DNA from: a virus
Direction: 5' to 3' (one strand)
DNA length: 35,393 nucleotides
IMG/VR virus record: IMGVR_UViG_3300040751_001829
Location: 1-35,393 of that record
The position numbers and the translations under genes are program-made. Under the pieces are notes generated by a model, which searched no databases, was not told where the DNA came from, and saw only the letters and a list, made by a program, of their open reading frames with translations. Shown piece by piece: positions 1 to 6,304 of this stretch; within the stretch, counting starts at the first letter, position 1; each line of letters starts with the position of its first letter.

Positions 1-268
1 CTCTACCACTGTAAAAACCGTATGGTTTACGTTTAGCCATTTCAAATGTAGCCACGGTAATAGCAACAGCTCCTAGCAACAATGAATGTGCTATCATACT
101 ATAAAGACCTGCCCACATACTTCCTACAATAATACCGAATACGATACACCACATCCAAGCCAGAACTTGCATAATCATATGGCGCGTATTTAAATCTGGA
201 ATATTACTTAATGGATTAAGATTATGATCCATCACCACATTCCAACTACTGTAAATAAACCTAATCAT
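1..268 (-). CDS. Partial membrane protein, C-terminus beyond window
   Basis: The reading frame starts at ATG 268, preceded by an AGGAAAG ribosome site, and stays open to the window edge, so about 89 residues are visible. The N-terminal 30 or so residues are soluble. They are followed by two hydrophobic stretches (around VLAWMWCIVFGIIVGSMWAG and MIAHSLLLGAVAITVA) and then a basic tail (MAKRKPYG). This looks like a small two-helix membrane protein. It overlaps the stop of the 27-residue ORF upstream, which suggests translational coupling. I do not recognise a family, and no function can be given. Confidence 0.6.
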   Translation of the reverse strand, partial: MIRFIYSSWNVVMDHNLNPLSNIPDLNTRHMIMQVLAWMWCIVFGIIVGSMWAGLYSMIAHSLLLGAVAITVATFEMAKRKPYGFYSGR

Positions 269-344
269 CGTCTTTCCTATCAAAAATGAGAAACAGGGCC
301 GTCAAAGTAAGAGATAGCCCTGCTAGTATTATCCAATCAGGCAT
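261..344 (-). CDS. 27-residue single-pass membrane peptide
   Basis: A short ORF begins MPDWIILAGL and continues as one hydrophobic helix of about 18 residues, ending in the charged tail FDRKDDD. Its start lies 3 bases after the stop of the BMP-family gene, and its end overlaps the next gene's start, so it fits an operon of closely packed genes. No clear Shine-Dalgarno sequence is visible, so reinitiation after the BMP gene is the likely way it would be translated. The layout resembles small phage membrane peptides, but no family is recognised. Confidence 0.45.
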   Translation of the reverse strand: MPDWIILAGLSLTLTALFLIFDRKDDD

Positions 345-347
345 ATA

Positions 348-1406
348 TTAATTTGGTACAGCTGCATCAATACCTTCGACATAAAACATCATAGTATCAA
401 GCTGCGCTCGTGTTGCAACTTCACCTTCAGCTAAGAATGGTGTACCATCTTGCTTATTAATCGGACCAGTAAAACCATGAAGTTCTCCACTAGAAATAGC
501 ATCCTTAATACGTTGAGCTTCTTCAGCTACCATAGGTGGCATATTTGCAAACGGTGCCATTTGAACAGCACCTTCGTCCATAGTACCAAAATAATCTCCT
601 GATGTCCATGTGCCATCAAGTACTTGACCTACTTTAGCAATGTAATATGGGCCCCAGTTATCAATAGATGCGGTCAACTGTGCTTTCGGAGCGAACTTCA
701 TTTGATCTGAAGCTTGACCAAAACCAACTACACCCGCTTCTTCAGCTGCTTGCAATGGCGCTGGACTATCTGTATGCTGTGCTACAACATCGCAGCCTTG
801 TTGAATCATCGCTACTGCTGCATCTTTTTCTTTGCCGGGATCATACCATGTGTATACCCATGTAATAGCAATCTCTACATCAGGATTATACTTCTTTGCG
901 CCTAGATAATATGTATTAATTTCACGCATAACTTCTGGAATCGGGAACGAGGCGACATAACAAATCTTATTGGTTTTTGTCATCATACCTGCAATAACAC
1001 CTTGTACGTGCCGAGCTTGATATAATCTCAAACCATAGTTAGCTACGTTTTCCGCCATTTTATAACCAGTTGCGTGTTCAAACTTTACGTTTGGAAATTT
1101 CTCAGCCACATTCATTACTGGATCCATATATCCAAATGAGGTAGCAAAGATAATATCGGCGCCTTGAAGAGCCATTTGAGTGAGTACTCGCTCTGCATCT
1201 GCACCTTCTGGTACTGACTCAACAAACGTGGTTTCGACACGATCACCAAAAGCGTCTTCTACTTGCTGACGACCAATATCATGACGATATGTCCATCCAT
1301 GGTCTCCTGTTGGTCCTACATAGATGAACCCAACTTTTGCTTTATCTGCTGCAATTCCAGCAGTAGCCATCATGGCTGCAGTAATAAAAACTAAAAATTT
1401 TTTCAT
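348..1406 (-). CDS. BMP-family ABC transporter substrate-binding protein
   Basis: The 352-residue product starts with a clear signal peptide: a Lys-Lys N-terminus, a hydrophobic core and a likely cut after AGIAA near residue 20. The mature part reads as a basic membrane protein / PnrA-Med type periplasmic binding protein (COG1744), with KVGFIYVGPTGDHGW near the N-terminus and the GADIIFATSFGY segment further on. Family members bind nucleosides or related solutes in the periplasm and pass them to an ABC permease. No permease or ATPase gene is nearby, so it would have to use host transporter parts or act alone. A GGGAAA-type ribosome site precedes ATG 1406. The gene follows two small ORFs in the accessory cluster beyond regA. 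Solute identity is not readable from sequence. Family assignment is strong; its role in infection is inference. Confidence 0.88.
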   Translation of the reverse strand: MKKFLVFITAAMMATAGIAADKAKVGFIYVGPTGDHGWTYRHDIGRQQVEDAFGDRVETTFVESVPEGADAERVLTQMALQGADIIFATSFGYMDPVMNVAEKFPNVKFEHATGYKMAENVANYGLRLYQARHVQGVIAGMMTKTNKICYVASFPIPEVMREINTYYLGAKKYNPDVEIAITWVYTWYDPGKEKDAAVAMIQQGCDVVAQHTDSPAPLQAAEEAGVVGFGQASDQMKFAPKAQLTASIDNWGPYYIAKVGQVLDGTWTSGDYFGTMDEGAVQMAPFANMPPMVAEEAQRIKDAISSGELHGFTGPINKQDGTPFLAEGEVATRAQLDTMMFYVEGIDAAVPN

Positions 1407-1414
1407 ATTTTTCC

Positions 1415-1636
1415 CTATTTTTTGTCTGATACAAAAGAATACATTTCTTTTGCTTTTTTCATTAAATCGTCCATAGAATACATTTGATATGCTTCTTGCA
1501 CTTCTTCGTAGTTTTTCTTGCCTTGTTCGTACATATCATTCATCAGCTGTACGTTCATATTATACTGCTGATCCATATAATCTTTTGCTAGTTTGAGCAT
1601 GTCTGCTCTTATTTCAAATGGGTTCTTATTAGTCAT
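1415..1636 (-). CDS. Small helical protein, weakly phasin-like
   Basis: This 73-residue protein is predicted all-helical and charged, beginning MTNKNPFEIRADMLKLAKDY and rich in Met, Tyr, Lys and Glu. The NPFE start and amphipathic helical make-up recall phasins and also small hypothetical proteins of marine T4-like phages, but there is no diagnostic motif. Its ATG overlaps the end of the preceding 66-residue gene by 8 bases, so the two are probably coupled and may be related partners. It lies directly upstream of the BMP-family gene. The function is not known. Confidence 0.65.
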   Translation of the reverse strand: MTNKNPFEIRADMLKLAKDYMDQQYNMNVQLMNDMYEQGKKNYEEVQEAYQMYSMDDLMKKAKEMYSFVSDKK

Positions 1637-1829
1637 TGACGTAACCCTTCATATCTGTTGCAAGCTTATGAACAGCTTCGTCCATAGCTTTAAGTTGATC
1701 TTTATAGAAATTGAAAGTATAAGCATTTGCTGCTTTACTAAAAGTATCCCAACCGGCTACTTTTAAATCGACCATTTCTTCATAGAAAGTTTTATTATGG
1801 TCCATAAATTGTTTGTATGTAAAAATCAT
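1629..1829 (-). CDS. Small helical protein, partner of the next gene
   Basis: The 66-residue product begins MIFTYKQFMDHNKTFYEEM and is probably one or two amphipathic helices. The stretch NKTFYEEM...AGWDTFSKAANA is loosely phasin-like, but this is a weak resemblance. An AGGAGAT ribosome site sits just before ATG 1829. The gene has its own late promoter (TATAAATA at 1890-1897) and a hairpin at the predicted transcript start, so it probably heads a late transcript that runs through the 73-residue gene and the BMP gene. Confidence 0.65.
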   Translation of the reverse strand: MIFTYKQFMDHNKTFYEEMVDLKVAGWDTFSKAANAYTFNFYKDQLKAMDEAVHKLATDMKGYVND

Positions 1830-1862
1830 TTACATCTCCTATTTGTGTGTTGTGTGTGACTA

Positions 1863-1884
1863 AGAGGGCGATCTCCCGCCCTCT
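1863..1884 (-). other. Perfect 8-bp hairpin at predicted 5' end of late mRNA
   Basis: On the minus strand AGAGGGCG and CGCCCTCT form a perfect GC-rich stem with a 6-base loop. Counting the TATAAATA box at 1890-1897 as -13 to -6, transcription would begin at 1884, exactly the first base of the stem. There is no T-run after it, so it is not an intrinsic terminator. A 5'-terminal hairpin of this kind would be expected to stabilise the mRNA. Confidence 0.6.
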
Positions 1885-1889
1885 GTGCT

Positions 1890-1897
1890 TATTTATA
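1890..1897 (-). promoter_or_regulatory. T4-type late promoter box TATAAATA
   Basis: An exact TATAAATA on the minus strand, 60 bases upstream of the 66-residue gene at 1829. T4 late promoters use this box with gp55, activated by the DNA-loaded gp45 clamp; both proteins are encoded here. Confidence 0.75.
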
Positions 1898-1904
1898 TGG
1901 ATTA

Positions 1905-2081
1905 CTAATTATCATGTAATTTTTGTATTTCCACCATGCACTTCCGAGACTCCTCGTAAAGCCCCATTCTTGCGAGCTCCGCTGCCGCTCTGGAATATCC
2001 AATCGTCTGTGTAAACCGATCGAATGAAGACCACAAACCCGACAAGGGTGAGAAGACATAGTTTGCTACTAAAGCTGTCAT
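1905..2081 (-). CDS. Small protein with alphaproteobacterial-style C-terminus
   Basis: The product has 58 residues if it starts at ATG 2081, which overlaps the stop of the DUF1127 gene (TAATG) and has a GAGAGGTTGGG ribosome site. A TTG seven to nine bases further upstream would add three residues but is less likely. The N-terminus is mildly hydrophobic (MTALVANYVFSPL). The C-terminal half contains YSRAAAELARMGLYEESRKC, a style seen in small alphaproteobacterial proteins found with DUF1127 proteins; this likeness is from memory. The gene belongs to a coupled unit of hsp20, DUF1127 and this gene. The function is unknown. Confidence 0.65.
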   Translation of the reverse strand: MTALVANYVFSPLSGLWSSFDRFTQTIGYSRAAAELARMGLYEESRKCMVEIQKLHDN

Positions 2082-2335
2082 TAGACCCAACCTCTCAGAT
2101 TGTTATTAGTTTTAGCGGTTTCGATAGTTGATTTACGGCGGGCAACAGTATAAATGTCACCACGTGTAAGACCAATATCTGCTAAATCATAATCCGATAA
2201 TTTGCCTAATTCTCTTTCTGTTGCTTTAATAACTTTACGTTCTGAACGATGTTGTTTAAAAGTTCTAAACGCTTCTATAATGGATTCAATTGCCCTCGTT
2301 GAGTAACTGTGGGCTGTTAGTATTGCTTGTGTCAT
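2081..2335 (-). CDS. DUF1127-domain small protein
   Basis: The 84-residue product carries a C-terminal DUF1127 (YjiS-like) motif, ERELGKLSDYDLADIGLTRG, followed by a basic end. A Lys/Arg-rich helix precedes it (FKQHRSERKVIK). The start at ATG 2335 is chosen because of the GAGGAAAAC ribosome site; an in-frame start at 2395 would lie deeper inside hsp20 without such a site. It overlaps the end of hsp20 by 50 bases. DUF1127 proteins are abundant in alphaproteobacteria, where some have been linked to small-RNA processing and RNA turnover. A phage copy could act on host or phage RNA. The family is fairly certain; the role is inference. Confidence 0.8.
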   Translation of the reverse strand: MTQAILTAHSYSTRAIESIIEAFRTFKQHRSERKVIKATERELGKLSDYDLADIGLTRGDIYTVARRKSTIETAKTNNNLRGWV

Positions 2336-2756
2336 TGTTTTCCTCGTTTTTACCAATATTGATTTTACGAGGACGCTGATTTTCTGGGACAACATACTTC
2401 AGTTCGATTGCAAGTATGCCGTCTTGAATATCTGCTCCATGCACTTGTACGTGCTCAGACAGCCGGAATGTGCGTTTAAATTTCTTTGTGGAAATTCCAC
2501 GGTGAATAAACTCACGACCCCTTGAGACGTGTTCTCCCACTACCGTTAAAGTTCTATCTTTAACCTCAACAGATAGTTCATCTTTAGAAAATCCCGCAAC
2601 TGCAAGTTCAATAAGATAATCATTCTCATCAGTTTTAATAATATTATGTGGAGGATAATGATCTTTTGAATGTTTAGCGGTATATTCTAACTCGTTAAAC
2701 AGATGGTCAAAGCCAACAAAAGATGAACGTGGAAAAAGTGTTTGTATGCCTGTCAT
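2286..2756 (-). CDS. Small heat-shock protein (Hsp20 / alpha-crystallin)
   Basis: The 156-residue product contains an alpha-crystallin domain at roughly residues 35-130, with NDYLIELAVAGFSKDELSV, then LTVVGEH, FKRTFRL and the DGILAIEL strand typical of IbpA-like proteins. The short N-terminal arm and Asn-rich tail are normal for the family. Small Hsps hold unfolding proteins in an ATP-independent way and occur in many marine T4-like phages. The start is ATG 2756, served by AAGGAGAAAAC; a TTG at 2780 would extend it through that ribosome site and is rejected. A late promoter box and inverted repeats lie in the regA-hsp20 gap, so the gene is probably made late, in time to assist capsid or tail folding. 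Confidence 0.92.
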   Translation of the reverse strand: MTGIQTLFPRSSFVGFDHLFNELEYTAKHSKDHYPPHNIIKTDENDYLIELAVAGFSKDELSVEVKDRTLTVVGEHVSRGREFIHRGISTKKFKRTFRLSEHVQVHGADIQDGILAIELKYVVPENQRPRKINIGKNEENNDTSNTNSPQLLNEGN

Positions 2757-2785
2757 TGTTTTCTCCTTTTTGTCAAGCAAGAATT

Positions 2786-2817
2786 AATAGTGGACCAGTA
2801 AAACTGCATCCACTATT
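2786..2817 (-). repeat. Inverted repeat in hsp20 leader
   Basis: AATAGTGGA and TCCACTATT are perfect 9-base arms, with a second nested pair CAGT/ACTG around an AAA loop. The repeat overlaps the late promoter's last base, so a transcript from that promoter would hold only the inner part. Read-through RNA from regA would hold all of it. It lies upstream of the AAGGAG ribosome site and does not cover it. Confidence 0.6.
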
Positions 2818-2824
2818 ATTTATA
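2817..2824 (-). promoter_or_regulatory. T4-type late promoter box TATAAATA
   Basis: An exact TATAAATA on the minus strand, about 60 bases upstream of the hsp20 start at 2756. Its position suggests late expression of the hsp20-DUF1127 unit. Confidence 0.72.
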
Positions 2825-2830
2825 ACGATG

Positions 2831-2860
2831 AGCTATTACTTTAGTGAATAGCTGCTATTC
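2831..2860 (-). repeat. Two mutually exclusive stem-loops after regA
   Basis: Three 7-base segments can pair in two ways. AGCTATT (2831-2837) pairs with AATAGCT (2847-2853), or GAATAGC (2846-2852) pairs with GCTATTC (2854-2860), which touches the regA stop codon. No T-run follows, so a standard terminator is not seen. Alternative pairing is possible, but short AT-rich arms can arise by chance. Confidence 0.4.
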
Positions 2861-3276
2861 TATTTACGTCCAATATTATATTTTGGACATAGTTCCCATT
2901 CCTGTTTATCCTTAAACGGAATGATTTTAATTTGTCTTAGAGGTGATAAAGGCTGCGCTTTATTTTCATCTTGGATTGTAACCAAACCCCAATCAGACAT
3001 AAGAGTGGCAATTGTATTTCTACGAGCAACATCGCCTTCTTCTAAATTAGATTTTTTACCATCTAATAAAAATAGTTCTTTAAAATGAACTATAAAATAT
3101 CTGCCTTGCTTATGTAATATATGGCAAGACTGAAATAATTTCTTTTCTTTTCGAGATGCAACGCCGATGCGTGTAAGTGTTTCTCTAACCTTTAAAAAAT
3201 CATCAGGTTCATTAAGAGAAACTTCTAACATAGTTTCTGGTGTCCATTTCACTAACTCATTATTGACTTCATTCAT
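2860..3276 (-). CDS. regA: RegA translational repressor
   Basis: The 138-residue product matches T4 RegA along its length: PDDFLKVRETLTRIGVASR, then LFQSCHILHKQGRYFIVHFK, and the end EWELCPKYNIG. RegA binds the start regions of many early phage mRNAs and blocks their translation, lowering early proteins once replication is under way. It carries an N-terminal extension of about 13 residues relative to T4. As in T4 it lies next to the clamp and clamp-loader genes. A late promoter box sits at 3339-3346, and the ribosome site before ATG 3276 is weak (GAAGAT). Confidence 0.95.
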   Translation of the reverse strand: MNEVNNELVKWTPETMLEVSLNEPDDFLKVRETLTRIGVASRKEKKLFQSCHILHKQGRYFIVHFKELFLLDGKKSNLEEGDVARRNTIATLMSDWGLVTIQDENKAQPLSPLRQIKIIPFKDKQEWELCPKYNIGRK

Positions 3277-3338
3277 ATCTTCAACTCACGTAAATTTATT
3301 ATTATAGTTATAATACATGATTCTTTTCATGATAAGAC

Positions 3339-3346
3339 TATTTATA
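3339..3346 (-). promoter_or_regulatory. T4-type late promoter box TATAAATA
   Basis: An exact TATAAATA on the minus strand, 63 bases upstream of the regA start and just past the end of gene 62. It could give a late transcript for regA and the accessory genes behind it. Confidence 0.65.
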
Positions 3347-3357
3347 ATATACAACTT

Positions 3358-3738
3358 TTAGGGTTTTCTACCACCCTTACTTAACTTTTTACTAATAAAC
3401 GCAAGCTGTTCTTTAGATAGTAATGGTAATACTTGAAATGCTTTTTCTTTAGAGTATCCATAATATTCTTTTATTAAATCAATATCTGAATTTTTATCTT
3501 CTTTTGTCCACTTTGAAAATCTTTTACGTTTTCTAATTAATGTTCTAAGAAAATCGTATTGTAACTTAGAATCTATATGAGCATATCTATTCATCTCATT
3601 TGCATATATAACAGTATCATTAAAATAGGATAAACCACGATTAACCATAAAAGAATTATATGCTTTTTCATCGAGGTTATCGTGCATAATATTTTCTTTA
3701 GAATAGTTAATACTATTTAAATAATCAAAATGGTTCAT
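3358..3738 (-). CDS. 62: Clamp loader small subunit gp62
   Basis: The position between gp44/dexA and regA, plus the segment KLQYDFLRTLIRKRKRFSKW (compare the T4 gp62 region ending GKRYGKWAK), identify gp62. With gp44 it forms the ATP-driven complex that opens and loads the gp45 sliding clamp onto primed DNA. At 126 residues it is shorter than T4 gp62 (187 residues), lacking part of the N- and C-terminal regions. Its ATG overlaps the dexA stop as ATGA, so the two are coupled. The C-terminus is basic (SKGGRKP). Confidence 0.85.
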   Translation of the reverse strand: MNHFDYLNSINYSKENIMHDNLDEKAYNSFMVNRGLSYFNDTVIYANEMNRYAHIDSKLQYDFLRTLIRKRKRFSKWTKEDKNSDIDLIKEYYGYSKEKAFQVLPLLSKEQLAFISKKLSKGGRKP

Positions 3739-4328
3739 GATATAGCCCTTACTAATGTTTGCATTCTCATAACATCTAGTGCAATATCGTGAACTGGATC
3801 ATGATGAATAAAGTTATCACAGCCTTCGGGCATAAAACTATTTTTTAATCCGCTACCCCAAGACAGACCCTCTATTATTGATCTAGTATCTCGTAGTTGC
3901 CAAAAAGAATATGGGTGAGGTTTATGAAGTTGATCCATAATATTTTCAAATATAATAGGATCAAAATTATTACCTCTGGTATATACTTTACTTTTAAATG
4001 TCATATCGGCAATTGTAGAAACAAAGAAATCATAAAGTTCTGTAATAGATTGATCTTGATCCGATGGAATTAACTGTTTCTTTGCTTCGGAGCCCTGCTC
4101 GTTCCACCACTCTAATGTTTTCTTATCAATAACACGATTATGATTTTTTACTTGATCTTGAACATTAAACTTAATAAGCTTTGCAGATTCTACTAATTCA
4201 TCAAATGAATATCCGTTTTCAGAAGTAAAATTATCTTCTGAAAACTTAAGAGCTGCTAATGAAACCACAACACAATTATATCTATCTGTGGATAATGTTT
4301 CAAAGTCAAAGATAATTGAATTAGACAT
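3735..4328 (-). CDS. dexA: DexA-like 3'-5' exonuclease
   Basis: The 197-residue product is a DEDDh-type exonuclease: FDFETLS carries the first Asp and Glu (residues 8 and 10), a middle Asp lies in NNFDPIIFE, and HHDPVHDIALD gives the last His/Asp motif. The segment DKKTLEWWNEQGSEAK and the FWQLRDTRSIIE block match T4 exonuclease A. The start is taken as ATG 4328 because it gives MSNSIIFDFETLS, aligning with T4 DexA. An ATG at 4340 would add four residues. In T4 dexA is not part of the 44-62 operon, but here it sits between those genes. It probably trims DNA ends during recombination or degrades host DNA. Confidence 0.88.
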   Translation of the reverse strand: MSNSIIFDFETLSTDRYNCVVVSLAALKFSEDNFTSENGYSFDELVESAKLIKFNVQDQVKNHNRVIDKKTLEWWNEQGSEAKKQLIPSDQDQSITELYDFFVSTIADMTFKSKVYTRGNNFDPIIFENIMDQLHKPHPYSFWQLRDTRSIIEGLSWGSGLKNSFMPEGCDNFIHHDPVHDIALDVMRMQTLVRAIS

Positions 4329-4434
4329 CTTTAGCCCCATCTATTTGTTTTTGAATTAACCTTTCAGGCAAAGAGCATATCCAGTAATATGAAAACCAAA
4401 AAATAATATTATAAATTATAATTTCTGTATTCAT
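4321..4434 (-). CDS. 37-residue membrane peptide between 44 and dexA
   Basis: An ORF begins at ATG 4434, overlapping the gene 44 stop as ATGA, and ends 8 bases inside dexA. It encodes a hydrophobic helix (IIIYNIIFWFSYYWICSL) followed by a charged tail (PERLIQKQIDGAKDV). The coupled start and fit into an otherwise empty gap support translation. No ribosome site stronger than the local sequence is seen, and no family is recognised. Confidence 0.45.
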   Translation of the reverse strand: MNTEIIIYNIIFWFSYYWICSLPERLIQKQIDGAKDV

Positions 4435-5369
4435 TGGAATTCCACATTCGCCATAAGTTCTGTCATACAGGCTACAACATTAAGTTCATGATCTGCTACA
4501 AATGCATTTTTATATTGATAGTCTGCTAAAATAAGAACAACTTGTGGTATTGATTGCGGCTTTACGGAATCGGACATTCTATCATAAATCCCTCTAAAAA
4601 TAGAAGATGCATCGGTATCAATATTATTTACAACCCATGAACGCATTTTCTTAAAATCTTTTGTTTTTAGAAAGTCCATAAGGCTCTTAAAAGATTGGTC
4701 ACCAATGTTAACTAGAATACCAGAATCAATTTTACCGCCAATAGAATATCTCTGTGCTTCATTTAGAATACGGCGCCAATCTGGACCATATTTCATAATA
4801 AGTTCAGCAAGAACTTTATTTTCAAATTCAACATTCTCAGATTTAAGAATATTCTGAAGTCTAGCCATCATTTGGGCAGCTAGTGGTGCCATATCTTTTT
4901 TAGAAGTATTAAATTCATACACAGAACACCGTGAATGAAGCGGTTCGATAATTCTATTTTTAAAATTACAGGTTAGAATAAATCTACAGTTATTTGAAAA
5001 TTCTTCTATAAAACCCCGCAAGGCAGGTTGGGTGCTCTGGGGATTTAAGTAATCAGCCTCATCAAGAATGACTACTTTATACCCACCTTGCAGGGAAACA
5101 GAAGAGGCAAATTGTTTAATCTTAGTTCTAAGAGTATCAATATTACCTTCTTCTGAACCGTTAACCAAGATATAATCAAGATCCAATTCGTTACATAACG
5201 CTTTGGCTACGGTTGTCTTACCAAGACCGGCAGTACCAGAAAAGAGCATATTCGGTAGCTCTCCGGTTTTGATAATATTTTGAAAGATTGTTTTTAGATT
5301 AGGGGTTAGGATAGTATCTTCAATAGTTGCTGGGCGGTATTTCTCCACCCATAAAAAATCATTATTCAT
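4431..5369 (-). CDS. 44: Clamp loader large subunit gp44 (AAA+ ATPase)
   Basis: The 312-residue product is a RFC/DnaX-class AAA+ ATPase: Walker A SGTAGLGKTT near residue 44, Walker B VVILDEAD near 97-104, and the SRC arginine-finger motif near 147. Its start WVEKYRP is the hallmark of clamp loaders. Length matches T4 gp44 (319). It works with gp62 to load gp45 on DNA for replication and late transcription. It follows a 66-residue unknown gene and precedes dexA and 62 in one minus-strand operon. Confidence 0.96.
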   Translation of the reverse strand: MNNDFLWVEKYRPATIEDTILTPNLKTIFQNIIKTGELPNMLFSGTAGLGKTTVAKALCNELDLDYILVNGSEEGNIDTLRTKIKQFASSVSLQGGYKVVILDEADYLNPQSTQPALRGFIEEFSNNCRFILTCNFKNRIIEPLHSRCSVYEFNTSKKDMAPLAAQMMARLQNILKSENVEFENKVLAELIMKYGPDWRRILNEAQRYSIGGKIDSGILVNIGDQSFKSLMDFLKTKDFKKMRSWVVNNIDTDASSIFRGIYDRMSDSVKPQSIPQVVLILADYQYKNAFVADHELNVVACMTELMANVEFQ

Positions 5370-5391
5370 AATATAGTTTTATCCTTAAGAA

Positions 5392-5592
5392 TTAATCTTC
5401 AGCTTGTTCTTGTTTCCAGCTTTCTACGATTTGGACACCCTGTGTACATTGGTCACGCAAATTACCAATAGTGGAAAGTTCTTCACCTCGAAAACCACCA
5501 CGTTGAGTGATAGTATCAATAATAGCAATAGAGCTACGAGAAACTTGATTTAATAGTTCCATTGCACGTTTTGTATCTTCATTATCAGACAT
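5392..5592 (-). CDS. 66-residue acidic helical protein
   Basis: The product is small, hydrophilic and probably a helical hairpin (KRAMELLNQVSRSSIAIIDT, then TIGNLRDQCTQGVQIVESW). A GGAGAAT ribosome site precedes ATG 5592, and it is packed 3 bases after gene 45 and 22 bases before gene 44, so it is almost certainly translated. T4 has rpbA on the other side of gene 45, but there is no visible likeness. The function is unknown; a clamp- or loader-linked role is only suggested by place. Confidence 0.65.
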   Translation of the reverse strand: MSDNEDTKRAMELLNQVSRSSIAIIDTITQRGGFRGEELSTIGNLRDQCTQGVQIVESWKQEQAED

Positions 5593-5595
5593 TTA

Positions 5596-6270
5596 TTATT
5601 CTCCGTATGTTGATGTCTTTTCAAGAGCAATCCAATACATAAGATCACTCGCTGAGTTGGTAAATTTTGAAATTAATTTTGAAGAAATCTCTACTTCATA
5701 ATCTCCTTGATCAATCTTTAAATTAGAAATATTAAAGATAAAGTTGTATTTATCACTGGTAGAACTGCCTTCTACATCAATAGAGAAACTATTTGCTGTA
5801 GAATTTTCAGAAGATGTAACAGTTAAACTTACTGCAGATCCACTAGGCGAAACATGAAGTTCGCTGTGTCCAAGAGCCGAAGCTGCGCGTTTAACTTTAC
5901 CGAGAGTATCTCCATCAAGGGTAAATCTTACATCAGTCTCTGGCATCTTTACTTCTTTAGATGGTGTTGTGAGCATCTCTGTATCTGAGTAAAAATACTT
6001 TACTTTTGATCTACCAGTAGAATCACCAATGATAACGTAATTTTCTTCAAAGTTGAGACGAGGAGAATCAACTAAACCAAGAACACCAAGGAATTCATTT
6101 AGATCATAAACTCCGAATGTTTTTGGAAAGCTTTCCTTAATCTCTGCTTTTGAGAGAATGTTTTTTGCTTCAGAGATAGTTTGAAGTGTACTACCTTCAT
6201 TAATAACCAAGTTAGAATTTATTGAAGCATAATTCTTTAAAATTGAAAGTGTAGAGTCACTAAGTTCCAT
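5596..6270 (-). CDS. 45: DNA polymerase sliding clamp gp45
   Basis: The 224-residue product aligns with T4 gp45 (228 residues) at both ends: LSDSTLSILKNYASINSNL at the start, FGVYDLNEFLGVLGLV in the first domain, and KYNFIFNISNLKIDQGDYEV plus YWIALEKTSTYG at the end. The trimer encircles DNA, holds the polymerase and, in T4, is the mobile activator of late promoters through contacts with gp55 and gp33. It has its own sigma70-type promoter at 6305-6333 and a GGAG ribosome site. Confidence 0.96.
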   Translation of the reverse strand: MELSDSTLSILKNYASINSNLVINEGSTLQTISEAKNILSKAEIKESFPKTFGVYDLNEFLGVLGLVDSPRLNFEENYVIIGDSTGRSKVKYFYSDTEMLTTPSKEVKMPETDVRFTLDGDTLGKVKRAASALGHSELHVSPSGSAVSLTVTSSENSTANSFSIDVEGSSTSDKYNFIFNISNLKIDQGDYEVEISSKLISKFTNSASDLMYWIALEKTSTYGE

Positions 6271-6304
6271 TATATTTATTTCTCCGTTTCATAAAATATA
6301 GTTT

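Noticed and set aside
2757-2780. TTG start extending the small heat-shock protein by eight residues
   Set aside because: The extension would run through the AAGGAG ribosome site that serves ATG 2756.
3316-3331. CATGA/TCATG hairpin upstream of regA
   Set aside because: Only five base pairs in AT-rich sequence, with no supporting context.
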